Shown here piece by piece: positions 1-6,767 of a stretch of DNA of 9,623 nucleotides. Positions within the stretch are counted from its first letter, which is position 1; the number at the start of each line of letters is the position of its first letter. The position numbers and the translations under genes are program-made. The notes under the pieces were generated by a model, which was not told the origin of the DNA, searched no databases, and worked only from the letters and a program-made list of their open reading frames with translations. Source of the DNA: CAYRJD01 sp964424585 (GTDB lineage Bacteria; Actinomycetota; Acidimicrobiia; Acidimicrobiales; Poriferisodalaceae). Location of the stretch: assembly GCA_964424585.1 (NCBI GenBank), contig CAYRJD010000038.1, forward strand, positions 1 to 9,623, given 5' to 3'.

Positions 1-281
1 AGCCGGCGATTGATGAGCGCCGCGTGGTCTTCGGGGTTGTTGACCCGCGTCGCGATGGGCGGCAGCCCGAGCGACCGGACGGTCGCCGTCGGGTCGGCGG
101 GTACTCGCACAGATGCCCTCGCGGGGTCAAGCGAGCCCTCTGGGGTGCGGGCTGTCGTGCTGGCACCCTGGCCGACACCCTTGCCGAACCAGAACTGCTC
201 TTCGGCGGCCGGGTCTGGCGCGTCAGACAGACGCCGCGTGCGCGAACTCGACTTGGCTCGACGGCGCTGCTGGTTGCTCAC
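1..281 (-). CDS. Partial gene overlapping the helicase stop; possible SWIM-protein-like partner
   Basis: Reading leftwards from GTG at 281-279, an open frame of 93 codons runs off the window edge. The GTG overlaps the helicase stop by two bases (GTGA), and GGAG lies 8 nt upstream (complement of 290-293), so translational coupling is likely. The visible protein begins with a basic, Arg/Ser-rich stretch (QQRRRAKSSSRTRR), then an acidic patch and FWFGKG near residues 33-38. A Pro-rich segment follows, containing PADPTATVRSLGLPP around residues 64-78. An FW motif followed by 'DPTA..R.LG.PP' reminds me of the C-terminal part of SWIM zinc-finger proteins often encoded beside actinobacterial SNF2 helicases (HelZ/Rv2101 with neighbour Rv2102). 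This is recalled family resemblance, not a search result. No CxC/CxH SWIM motif is visible, so it is either a short relative or has its zinc finger outside the window. The frame is very likely real; the family is uncertain. Confidence 0.62.
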   Translation of the reverse strand, partial: MSNQQRRRAKSSSRTRRLSDAPDPAAEEQFWFGKGVGQGASTTARTPEGSLDPARASVRVPADPTATVRSLGLPPIATRVNNPEDHAALINRR

Positions 282-3200
282 TGCGCCAGCTCCGCGACGT
301 CGATCACACCCTCGTCGGTCACGCCCGCTTCGGTCACCAGCAGGCTCTCGTCGATGCCGAGCGCAGCTCGCAGCTGCTCTGCGGTGAGGTCGCCCAGCGA
401 ACTCGACTTGGGCAGCGCCATGTCCGCGATCATGCGCTTGCCCGCGACCACCTCTTCGACGCGCTCGTCGACGGTGCCGGTGCACACCAGGCGGTGACAC
501 ACGACCGTCTTCGTCTGACCGATGCGCCAGGCGCGGTCGCGCGCTTGATCTTCGACCGCCGGGTTCCACCACCGGTCATACAGCACGACGTGGCTCGCGG
601 CGGTGAGGTTGAGGCCCGTGCCGCCTGCCTTGAGCGACAAGACGAGCGCGCCCGCGCCCTTGGTGTCTGAGAAGCGCTCGACCATTTCGTCTCGCACGCC
701 GCGCGACAAGCCGCCGTGGTAGCAGTCGATACCCAAGCCGTACCGCTCGGTGAGGTAGTCGGCGAGCCGCTCGCCCCACGTAGCGAAGTGGGTGAAGATG
801 AGCACTCGCTCTTGCGCGGCGAACACGACCTCGAGCAGCTCATTCAGGCGAGCCAGCTTGCCGCTGCGTCCGTCCATCTCGACGTTGGGATCGTCGGGTC
901 GGAAGTTGAGCGGGTGGTTGCAGATTTGCTTGAGCGCCGTGATCGCCGCCAGCACCGCGCCCTTGCGCTTCGTCGTGTTCTGCTCGCTCGGCGCCATCTC
1001 GGCGACCAGCTCTTCTTGGACGGCCGCATAGAGCGCGATCTGCTCGGGCGTCATCGCGCACTGAGCGACCTCGTCGATGCGGTCGGGCAGCTCGGCGGCG
1101 ATGGCCGGCTCGGCCTTGGTGCGGCGGAACACCAGCACGCCGTTGAGCTTGGTGAGCGCCTTGTCGGCCGCAGCCGTGGCGTCGCCCTCTTCGGCGAGCT
1201 GCGCCACGAACGGCGCGCGCTCGCCGACCAGCCCGGGGTTGGTGAAATCCATGATCGCCCACAGGTCGCGCAGTCCGTTCTCGATCGGCGTGCCGGTGAG
1301 CGCGACCTTTGTGCGCGCCTCGAGCTTGCGCAGCGTCTTGGCGGTGTGGCTGTTGTGGTTTTTGATGACCTGCGCCTCGTCGACTACGACGCGCTCCCAG
1401 GTGAGCTTGCGCAGCGCTTCGATGTCGCGCACCGCGGTGCCGTAGGTGGTGATGACCAGGTTCGCTCGCTCGACGTCGCGCGCCAGTTGCGCTCGCGACG
1501 CGCGGGAAGCGCCGTGGTGCACCAGCACGTTCAGCGCTGGGGTGAAGCGGGCGGCTTCGGCGGCCCAGTTGCCGACGACCGCCGGCGGCGCAATCACCAG
1601 CGTCGGCGCGGTTTCGGTGGCCTTGCCGACCATCGCCAGCATGATCGGCGTCTTGCCGAGACCCATGTCGAGCGCGAGGCAGCCGCCGAGGCTGGCCTCG
1701 TCTAAGAAGTCGAGCCACGCCAGCGCTTCGGCTTGGTAGGTGCGCAGGCTGCCGAAAAAGCCGGCCGGGGTTGACGACACTTCAGCGCCGACGTTCTCTG
1801 ACGCACGCAGCAGGTCGACGGCCCAACCGGAACCAGCGATCGACACTCCTCCTTCGAGCGCGGCGCCTTCCAGCCCGAGCGTCTGGCGCAGTATCTGCGC
1901 GCCGGTCATCTGCGTCTGGTCGGCTCGCTTAGCGAGCGCCGCGCGGGCTTCGTTGACGTCGGCGTGGTCGACGGCGACCCACCTTCCTCGCGACCGAACG
2001 AGCGGGCGTGCCTGCGCGGCGAGCTGGTTCAGCTCTTCCATCGTCAGCTCGACGTCGCCGAACATCGCCGTCCACGACACGGCCGTGAGCTGGTTGACGC
2101 CTAGCTTCGACTCGTCTGCTGGAACAGCCGCCGTGAGGCGCAGCGCGGGCGGCGGACGGTCGCGCTGCATCGCTGGCGTGTCGACGTCGAACCCGGCCGC
2201 CGCGAGCGCGGGTCCGGTGTGCGCCATCAGCTCCCACGCTTCGGGCGTGGTCAGCATCACCTCGCCGCGACGGCGGCCTCCGGGTCGCATCAACGCCGGG
2301 AGCACTCGCTCAAGCCGGGTGAGTTGCGCCTTGACGTCGGCTCGACGCGCGCTGGTGCCAGACACGAGCGCGACCTCGACTGGCTCGGTCTCTTGCGGCG
2401 ACACCGAGAGCACTTCGAGCTGCCAGGCGCCGGCGTCGTCTGGGTCGCTCAGCTTGACGGTGAGCGGGTGGCGCAGCGGCGACAGCACCGGCTTCGCCCA
2501 CGTCTCGATGCGGCGCACCACCTCGATGCCTCGGCCGGACGAGCCGGTGAACGTCGCCCCGTCGAGTCGCGACAAGAACGCTTCGCCCAGCTCGGCGCCC
2601 GTGCGCGCGTCGGGTGCGGTGTCGGGCCAGCCCAGCCGTGCCGCGACGTCGGCGACCAGCGCGTTCACCACGCAGGTGAGCACCGAGTCGACGACCGCGG
2701 CCGGGTCGGCGGGCGCGAGCGACGCCTCTGCTGGCTTGTTGGCGCGTCCGCCCTTGCGGCTGGCGCCTTGCTGACTGCCCTTGGCGCCAGCGGGCTTGCC
2801 GTTGGCGGTCTTGCTTGCGGCGCCGTTCTTGGTGCCGTTCGTGATGCCGTTGGATGTGCCGTTAGTGGTAACGGCGACGGCGCCGGGAAGCGTGTCGGCG
2901 AGGTGCGTCAGCGCTGCCGCGTCGACCGAAGCTGGCTGCCACGCGACCGCGAACTCGGCGGTGTCGGCTTGTCCCTTCTTCTTGCGCCGGCGGGTGCGCC
3001 GCAGCAGCGGCACGAAGCGTCCTTGCGCGACCACGCCGAGCGCGGTCATCGCCGCTAGTCGGAGCCAGGCGGCGCTCTGGCCGATCAGCGGGTCGTTCCG
3101 CTCGTCAACGTTGTGGTCGGCGAAGCCGTTGCGGGAGGCGTCGCTCGCCGCGTTGGGGTCGAGGTTTGCCGGGTCGACGTCTTTGGCGCGTTCGAGCTCG

Positions 3201-3901
3201 TCGATGGCGCTGACGGCCGCCGCGACGTCGACGGTCGGACCGCTGGCGACAGGCGCGTCGAGCGCCACCAGCCAGCCCAGCACGTCGCTGATGTCGGCCG
3301 CGACGGCATCTGCCTTCTGGCCGTTCGGCAGCGAGACCGGCGGGTGCGGCAACCAGGGGTCTTCTGGCGAGCCCGCGGCGATGAGGTGCTCGAGCACCGC
3401 GTCTAGCGGCGCGGGTTCGCCCCGTGCGCCCGCGACCCACGCCACCACGTTGGGCGCCTCCCACGAGAGCTGCAGCGCGGCGGGCTCGGGCGGCACCGCG
3501 CTCTTCGCAGCCCCGGCCGGTGTCTCGCTGGCTTGGCCCGTGCGGCGGCTGGCGTCGCCGTTGGTCGCTGGCGGCGTCGGGCGAATCAGCTCGGGGTCGG
3601 CTCCGACGAACGAGCGGTAGGTCGCGCGCAGCGCGTCGAGGTCGGCGCGTATGTCGGCTTGGGCTTGGCGACGCTCAGAGCCTCGCAGCCGGCGCGTGGC
3701 GGCGAGGTCGCCTTCACGCTCGTCGAGCAGATCCAAGATCACCGTCTCGCTGCGAGCTCGCACCGCGCTGAGCTGGCCGAGTTCGTGTTTGTCGACGCGC
3801 CTGTCGGCGACCGCCCACACGAGCGCGGCTATGTCTTCCCGCTTCGTGGGCGCGGCGGTGTCGGTGCGGGTCGCGCCGTTCGGCGCGCGATGTTCAGGCA
3901 A
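278..3901 (-). CDS. SNF2-family DEAD/DEAH-type helicase (HelZ-like, with SNF2-associated domain)
   Basis: This is a 1207-residue SNF2/RapA-type ATPase, expected to translocate on double-stranded DNA and act in the cytoplasm on DNA or DNA-protein complexes. The C-terminal half holds a complete motor: motif I DMGLGKT (745-751), Ia TLVIAPP (767-773), DEAQ Walker B (841-844), motif III LTGTPIENG (868-876), ICNHP (993-997), motif IV VLIFTHF (1033-1039), motif V GGTGLN (1093-1098) and motif VI QARDRAWRIGQ (1119-1129). Residues about 600-660 (LTMEELNQLAAQ, RPLVRSRGRWV) match the helicase-associated domain (DUF3670-like) that precedes the motor in actinobacterial HelZ proteins. The first 600 residues are poorly conserved and include a basic patch RRTRRRKKK (301-309) and an Asn-Gly/Lys-rich linker (about 345-395). 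The start is TTG at 3901-3899; no other in-frame start lies upstream and no good Shine-Dalgarno is visible, so the N-terminus is uncertain (GTG at codon 28 is an alternative). HelZ proteins are about 1000 residues, so this one is long. Its biological role is not settled; repair or transcription-linked remodelling are inferences. Confidence 0.95.
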   Translation of the reverse strand: MPEHRAPNGATRTDTAAPTKREDIAALVWAVADRRVDKHELGQLSAVRARSETVILDLLDEREGDLAATRRLRGSERRQAQADIRADLDALRATYRSFVGADPELIRPTPPATNGDASRRTGQASETPAGAAKSAVPPEPAALQLSWEAPNVVAWVAGARGEPAPLDAVLEHLIAAGSPEDPWLPHPPVSLPNGQKADAVAADISDVLGWLVALDAPVASGPTVDVAAAVSAIDELERAKDVDPANLDPNAASDASRNGFADHNVDERNDPLIGQSAAWLRLAAMTALGVVAQGRFVPLLRRTRRRKKKGQADTAEFAVAWQPASVDAAALTHLADTLPGAVAVTTNGTSNGITNGTKNGAASKTANGKPAGAKGSQQGASRKGGRANKPAEASLAPADPAAVVDSVLTCVVNALVADVAARLGWPDTAPDARTGAELGEAFLSRLDGATFTGSSGRGIEVVRRIETWAKPVLSPLRHPLTVKLSDPDDAGAWQLEVLSVSPQETEPVEVALVSGTSARRADVKAQLTRLERVLPALMRPGGRRRGEVMLTTPEAWELMAHTGPALAAAGFDVDTPAMQRDRPPPALRLTAAVPADESKLGVNQLTAVSWTAMFGDVELTMEELNQLAAQARPLVRSRGRWVAVDHADVNEARAALAKRADQTQMTGAQILRQTLGLEGAALEGGVSIAGSGWAVDLLRASENVGAEVSSTPAGFFGSLRTYQAEALAWLDFLDEASLGGCLALDMGLGKTPIMLAMVGKATETAPTLVIAPPAVVGNWAAEAARFTPALNVLVHHGASRASRAQLARDVERANLVITTYGTAVRDIEALRKLTWERVVVDEAQVIKNHNSHTAKTLRKLEARTKVALTGTPIENGLRDLWAIMDFTNPGLVGERAPFVAQLAEEGDATAAADKALTKLNGVLVFRRTKAEPAIAAELPDRIDEVAQCAMTPEQIALYAAVQEELVAEMAPSEQNTTKRKGAVLAAITALKQICNHPLNFRPDDPNVEMDGRSGKLARLNELLEVVFAAQERVLIFTHFATWGERLADYLTERYGLGIDCYHGGLSRGVRDEMVERFSDTKGAGALVLSLKAGGTGLNLTAASHVVLYDRWWNPAVEDQARDRAWRIGQTKTVVCHRLVCTGTVDERVEEVVAGKRMIADMALPKSSSLGDLTAEQLRAALGIDESLLVTEAGVTDEGVIDVAELAQ
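2798..2863 (-). repeat. 12-bp in-frame coding repeat (Asn-Gly-x-x) in the helicase
   Basis: On the plus strand the hexamer GCCGTT occurs at 2798, 2822, 2834, 2846 and 2858, all in one 12-bp phase with a single missing position at 2810. Read on the coding strand it gives AAC GGC (Asn-Gly) at residues 347, 351, 355, 359 and 367 of the helicase, i.e. NGTSNGITNGTKNG followed by a Lys/Ala/Gly-rich stretch to about residue 395. Because the unit is a multiple of three, copy-number change would keep the frame. It most likely encodes a flexible, disordered linker between the N-terminal region and the rest of the protein. Confidence 0.8.
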
Positions 3902-3977
3902 GGCTCTGGGGTGTGTTGGGTTCCGGAAGTGAGCTATATGGGGAATCGCCGGCGCTGCTCGGGCTGCTCGTTGCGGG

Positions 3978-4003
3978 CTGCCAGCTGAGGACTGCCAGTT
4001 GAG
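3978..4003. repeat. 12-bp direct repeat upstream of proS
   Basis: CTGCCAGCTGAG (3978-3989) and CTGCCAGTTGAG (3992-4003) match at 11 of 12 positions with a 14-bp period. The repeat sits 65-90 bp upstream of proS in the shared divergent spacer. It could be a tandem regulator site, but 14 bp is not a full helical turn and there is no other copy I noticed, so a chance duplication is equally possible. Confidence 0.4.
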
Positions 4004-4052
4004 CCACTTCGGTAATGGCGGCCCCGAGTGCGCCTGGTGCTAAGCGTAGCCG

Positions 4053-4058
4053 TAGCGT
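4053..4058 (+). promoter_or_regulatory. Candidate -10 element (TAGCGT) for proS, near-leaderless
   Basis: TAGCGT fits the actinobacterial TANNNT -10 pattern and ends 9 nt before the proS ATG. There is no Shine-Dalgarno before that ATG. If it is used, transcription would begin within a few bases of the start codon, giving a leaderless or near-leaderless mRNA. No convincing -35 is seen. A hexamer with three fixed bases is weak evidence alone; the same arrangement before fhs adds a little support. Confidence 0.3.
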
Positions 4059-4067
4059 TGCAGCGTT

Positions 4068-5825
4068 ATGCGGTGGTCTCGTGTGTTCATTCCGACGACG
4101 AAGGAAGCTCCGGCTGACGCGACGGCGGCCAGCCATCAGCTCCTGGTGCGAGCGGGCTACATCCGCCAGCTTCACGCTGGGCACTACACGCTGCTGCCGC
4201 TGGGGTTTCGGGTGCACGAGCGGGTGGCGCGCATCGTGCGCGAAGAGATGGACGCCATCGGCGCGCAGGAGTTTCACCTGCCGGCGATGCACCCGGCCGA
4301 GCTGTGGCAGCGCAGCGGGCGATGGGCGGCGATGGGCGACGAGATGTTTCGGCTCACCGACCGGCACGGGCGCGACCAGGCGCTCGCGATGACGCACGAA
4401 GAGGCGATGGCGTTTCTGGCTGGCGGGCTGTCGAGCTACCGGCAGCTGCCGCAGCTCTGGTATCAGATTCAGTTCAAGTTCCGTGACGAGCCGCGCCCCA
4501 AGGGCGGGCTGTTGCGGGTGCGGGAGTTCGCGATGAAAGACTCCTACAGCTTCGACCTCGACGAGGCGGGCTTGGACGCGTCGTTCGACGCGCACCACGA
4601 CGCGTACGTGGCGATCTTCGAGCGCCTGGGCTTAGACGCGATTGCGGTGGAGGCGTCGTCGGGGTCGATGGGCGGCTCGGCGAGCGTGGAGTTCATGGTG
4701 CCGTCGCCCGCCGGCGAAGACGACGTGGCGGTGTGCTCGGGCGACGCGTGCGACTACCGAGCGAACGTCGAGCGCGCGGTGGCCGCGGTGGCGGCTGAGG
4801 TCGACCCGGCGAGCGAGCTGACCCTCGACCCGACGAAGCCCGAGCGGTTCGCGACGCCCGGCGTGCGCACCATCGACGGGTTGAGCGAGTTTGAGCCGGA
4901 AGCGACTGCGGCGCGCCAGCTGAAGACAATGGTGATGGTTGCCGACGGCTCACCGGTGCTCGCGGTGGTGCGAGGCGACCATCAGCTCAACGTTCAAAAG
5001 CTCGCCGACGCGCTGGGCACCGCGGACGTGCGGCCCGCTGGCCCCGACGAGGCGTTTGAGTGGCTGGGGGCGCACCCGGGCAGCTTGGGCGCGGTCGGCG
5101 TGACGGCGGGGCGCGACGCGCAAGACGCCGCTGCCTCGCCGCGGGTGCTGGTCGACGACGCGCTCACTGGGCGGTCACACATGTTCACCGGCGCGAACGA
5201 CGACGACTGGCACCTGCGCGGCGTGGACGTCGAGCGCGACGTCGCGCCAGACGCTTTCGTCGACCTGCGGGAGGTGAGCGACGGCGAGCCGTGCGTGCGC
5301 TGCGGGCAGCCGCTTCGGGTGGTGCGCTGCATCGAGACCGGCCACATCTTCAAGCTGGGGCGCAAGTACGCGGAGGCGTTCGAGCTGAGCGTGCTCGACG
5401 TTGACGGCAAGGCGGTGGTGCCGATCATGGGGAGCTACGGCATCGGCATCGGACGGGCGATGGCGGCGGTCGCCGAGGTGCACCACGACGACGCGGGGCT
5501 GATCTGGCCGGCGGCGGTCGCTCCGTTCGGCGTGGTGGTTTCGCTGCTCGACCCGGGCGATGCGGCTCTGGCCGCCGCGGCACAGCAGCTCACCGACGAG
5601 CTGTCGACGCTCGGCGTAGACGTGCTGCTCGATGACCGCGACGTGCGCCCGGGCATCAAGTTCGCCGAAGCGGAGCTGATCGGCGTGCCGCTGCGGGTGA
5701 CCGTCGGCGCGAAGGCGATGGCGTCTGGCGAGGTCGAAATCACGCCGCGACGCACCGGCGAGCACCAGCGGGTGCCCGTCGGCGACGCCGCTTCGGCTGC
5801 TGTCGAGCTGCTGGCTTCCTGCTAG
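4068..5825 (+). CDS. proS: Prolyl-tRNA synthetase (proline--tRNA ligase), bacterial type
   Basis: This cytoplasmic class II aminoacyl-tRNA synthetase charges tRNA-Pro with proline using ATP. The 585 residues match the usual length of the bacterial (prokaryote-like) type. The N-terminus MRWSRVFIPT, then AGYIRQLHAGHYTLLPLG (29-46), is typical and supports ATG at 4068. Class II motif 1 lies around 45-85, THEE at 109-112, motif 2 FRDEPRPKGGLLRVREF at 138-154 and motif 3 GSYGIGIGR at 455-463. Between motifs 2 and 3, residues about 235-395 form the YbaK-like insertion domain that clears Ala-tRNA-Pro, including LKTMVMVADG (285-294) and VVRGDHQLN (300-308). ETGHIFKLG (423-431) is the conserved stretch before motif 3. 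The anticodon-binding domain occupies about 485-585 (DDRDVRPGIKFAEAELIG). No truncation or missing catalytic element is visible. It appears to be transcribed alone or to lead the two small genes downstream. Confidence 0.98.
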   Translation: MRWSRVFIPTTKEAPADATAASHQLLVRAGYIRQLHAGHYTLLPLGFRVHERVARIVREEMDAIGAQEFHLPAMHPAELWQRSGRWAAMGDEMFRLTDRHGRDQALAMTHEEAMAFLAGGLSSYRQLPQLWYQIQFKFRDEPRPKGGLLRVREFAMKDSYSFDLDEAGLDASFDAHHDAYVAIFERLGLDAIAVEASSGSMGGSASVEFMVPSPAGEDDVAVCSGDACDYRANVERAVAAVAAEVDPASELTLDPTKPERFATPGVRTIDGLSEFEPEATAARQLKTMVMVADGSPVLAVVRGDHQLNVQKLADALGTADVRPAGPDEAFEWLGAHPGSLGAVGVTAGRDAQDAAASPRVLVDDALTGRSHMFTGANDDDWHLRGVDVERDVAPDAFVDLREVSDGEPCVRCGQPLRVVRCIETGHIFKLGRKYAEAFELSVLDVDGKAVVPIMGSYGIGIGRAMAAVAEVHHDDAGLIWPAAVAPFGVVVSLLDPGDAALAAAAQQLTDELSTLGVDVLLDDRDVRPGIKFAEAELIGVPLRVTVGAKAMASGEVEITPRRTGEHQRVPVGDAASAAVELLASC

Positions 5826-5843
5826 GCGTTCGTCGTCGTTCGC

Positions 5844-5849
5844 TACGAT
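5844..5849 (+). promoter_or_regulatory. Candidate -10 element (TACGAT) for the small-gene pair
   Basis: TACGAT (TANNNT type) lies 19 bp after the proS stop and 8 bp before the strong Shine-Dalgarno of the next gene. It could start a short-leader transcript for the two small genes independently of proS. No clear -35 is recognisable, because that region falls at the end of proS. Read-through from proS is the alternative; no terminator hairpin is visible between them. Confidence 0.3.
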
Positions 5850-5856
5850 TGCGTTC

Positions 5857-5862
5857 AGGAGG
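5857..5862 (+). promoter_or_regulatory. Shine-Dalgarno AGGAGG deciding the start of the 153-aa gene
   Basis: AGGAGG ends 4 nt before ATG at 5867. It selects this ATG over an in-frame TTG at 5849, which lies upstream of the site and would encode it as protein. Such a strong site contrasts with the absence of one before proS and fhs. Confidence 0.75.
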
Positions 5863-5866
5863 AGCG

Positions 5867-6328
5867 ATGGCAGACGCAGCCCACAACCTCAACGAAGCAC
5901 CGGATGCCGTTGCTCGGGTGCCCAGCGACGACCAGCCTGAGTCGTGTGACTGGCAGGCACTAGCCATTGAGTTGGTGTCGAAGGTGACCACGCGCCGCGT
6001 CCGCTGGGACTTGCTCGACGGCGCTCAGGTGACCCGGCTGGTGGAGGAACTGGCGAACGCGGAGTCAATCGAGTCGATGCGAGCCATCATCGATCGGCTA
6101 CCCGCAGAGGCCACCTCAGCCGCCCCTATCGCTGAGCCAAACGACCATGAGCCTTCCGGCGACGACAGCGATGAGCAGGACGACGAGGCCATCGGTCCGA
6201 TGCTGATGGGCAAACCCGTGAAGTTGGTCGCCAGCGGTCACTGGAGCCGATTTCACGATGTTCCGGACAAAGACTGGAAGGTCTGGAAGTTCAGCCACCA
6301 AGGTGGCGGCAAGATGGTGCGGTTCTAG
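5867..6328 (+). CDS. Hypothetical acidic protein, 153 aa
   Basis: I do not recognise this protein. The start is ATG at 5867, set by AGGAGG 4 nt upstream. No signal peptide or membrane segment is visible, so it is probably cytoplasmic. Residues about 28-80 look helical and mixed-charge (DWQALAIELVSKV, then RRVRWDLLDGAQVTRLVEEL). Residues 90-109 are a strongly acidic, probably disordered linker (DDSDEQDDE). The C-terminal 40 residues are compact, basic and aromatic, with W126, W137 and W140 and the end HQGGGKMVRF; this is the part most likely to be a conserved domain. GC is about 62-65%, well below the roughly 75% of proS, and codon choice is less GC-biased, which hints at recent acquisition or low expression. 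It lies 41 bp after proS and 52 bp before the next small gene in the same direction, so a two-gene operon is plausible. The balanced composition, strong ribosome site and clean ends make it a real gene; its function is unknown. Confidence 0.75.
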   Translation: MADAAHNLNEAPDAVARVPSDDQPESCDWQALAIELVSKVTTRRVRWDLLDGAQVTRLVEELANAESIESMRAIIDRLPAEATSAAPIAEPNDHEPSGDDSDEQDDEAIGPMLMGKPVKLVASGHWSRFHDVPDKDWKVWKFSHQGGGKMVRF

Positions 6329-6337
6329 GTCCGAGAC

Positions 6338-6352
6338 GGTTCAGCGTGAACC
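6338..6352. repeat. Short perfect inverted repeat between the two small genes
   Basis: GGTTCA-GCG-TGAACC forms a 6-bp perfect stem with a 3-base loop, 9 bp after the stop of the 153-aa gene and 28 bp before the start of the next. No T-run follows, so it is not a classic intrinsic terminator. It may be a weak attenuating hairpin, an operator-like dyad, or chance. Confidence 0.35.
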
Positions 6353-6368
6353 CGCAGGCACACGAACG

Positions 6369-6374
6369 AGGAGG
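6369..6374 (+). promoter_or_regulatory. Shine-Dalgarno AGGAGG deciding a TTG start
   Basis: AGGAGG is followed by a 6-nt spacer and TTG at 6381. The optimal spacing makes this rare start codon credible and fixes the N-terminus of the small membrane protein. Confidence 0.7.
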
Positions 6375-6380
6375 CCCTGA

Positions 6381-6767
6381 TTGGACGTTGTTCGGGAAGT
6401 AGTCGACATCATCTGGCGGGTCTCAGCCGTCGTTGGTATCGGCACGGCCATGTTTTTCGGCTTGGCGCTTTGGCGCCACAACCGCAAGAACGCGTTTAGC
6501 AACGATCGGAAGGAGTGGGCACCAGCTGTGGCGAGCGCCATTGAGGTCAGCATTCAAAGGTCGGACGAGGTTGGTCAACTCAGATTCGATCTGGAAGTAT
6601 TTCATTGCCCGCCACGCGTACCTGGCAAGCCAGTGCCTTATTTCGCGGCCTCTTGGACTTCGCTCACTGACGGCAAGTGCGGCGACGTTCACACGCTGGC
6701 ACTCAACGGCGAAGACCCGGTGGAGATGATTTGGACATCGCTATCGCTTTGCTGTGCTGCTATCTGA
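6381..6767 (+). CDS. Hypothetical single-pass membrane protein, 128 aa
   Basis: I do not recognise this protein. It starts with TTG at 6381 behind a well-placed AGGAGG. Residues about 10-31 (IIWRVSAVVGIGTAMFFGLALW) form one transmembrane helix immediately followed by basic residues (RHNRKN), so by the positive-inside rule the short N-terminus faces out and the roughly 95-residue C-terminal part is cytoplasmic. That part shows alternating hydrophobic strands (VASAIEVSIQ, GQLRFDLEVFH, PYFAASWTSL, DVHTLALNG) suggestive of a small beta-rich domain, with Cys76, Cys100 and a C-terminal Cys-Cys at 124-125. GC is about 58-60%, dropping to about 47% over 6541-6600, the lowest of the window. It lies 52 bp downstream of the acidic 153-aa protein and converges with the transporter. 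The abrupt hydrophobic end (LSLCCAAI) could mean a degraded C-terminus, but no frameshifted continuation is evident. It is likely a real gene; its function is unknown. Confidence 0.68.
   Translation: MDVVREVVDIIWRVSAVVGIGTAMFFGLALWRHNRKNAFSNDRKEWAPAVASAIEVSIQRSDEVGQLRFDLEVFHCPPRVPGKPVPYFAASWTSLTDGKCGDVHTLALNGEDPVEMIWTSLSLCCAAI

Larger units (their letters stand above)
3902..4067. other. Divergent intergenic spacer between helicase and proS
   Basis: This 166-bp spacer must carry the promoters for both the helicase (leftward) and proS (rightward). It holds a perfect 8-bp palindrome TTCCGGAA (3921-3928), an AT-rich island CTATAT (3934-3939) unusual for this DNA, and a near-perfect direct repeat (3978-3989 and 3992-4003). 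The AT island lies about 35 nt upstream of the helicase TTG and could be part of its -10 region, but it does not match a consensus well on either strand. Minus-strand open frames crossing here and antisense to proS are shadows. Confidence 0.6.

Noticed and set aside
716..1705. 329-codon plus-strand open frame opposite the helicase motor
   Set aside because: It is antisense to conserved SNF2 motifs, has Arg/Leu/Val/Asp-rich shadow composition and no recognisable domain. It is a by-product of high third-position GC.
1740..3620. Several long plus-strand frames (344, 279 and 279 codons) opposite the N-terminal half of the helicase
   Set aside because: Ser/Ala/Arg-rich low-complexity translations antisense to a continuous real gene, mutually overlapping, with no ribosome sites or motifs.
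1..3901. SNF2 helicase as part of a phage-defence system (such as DISARM, which has a SNF2-type component)
   Set aside because: The protein carries the helicase-associated domain of the HelZ type, and no methyltransferase, phospholipase-D-type or DUF1998-type partner gene is visible. The neighbours are housekeeping genes, so there is no support for a defence island within the window.
3894..4598. 234-codon minus-strand frame across the helicase/proS spacer
   Set aside because: Most of it is antisense to catalytic motifs 1 and 2 of proS; the translation is His/Arg/Leu-rich shadow sequence.
5175..5765. 196-codon minus-strand frame opposite proS
   Set aside because: Antisense to motif 3 and the anticodon-binding domain, with Arg/His-rich composition; no independent support.
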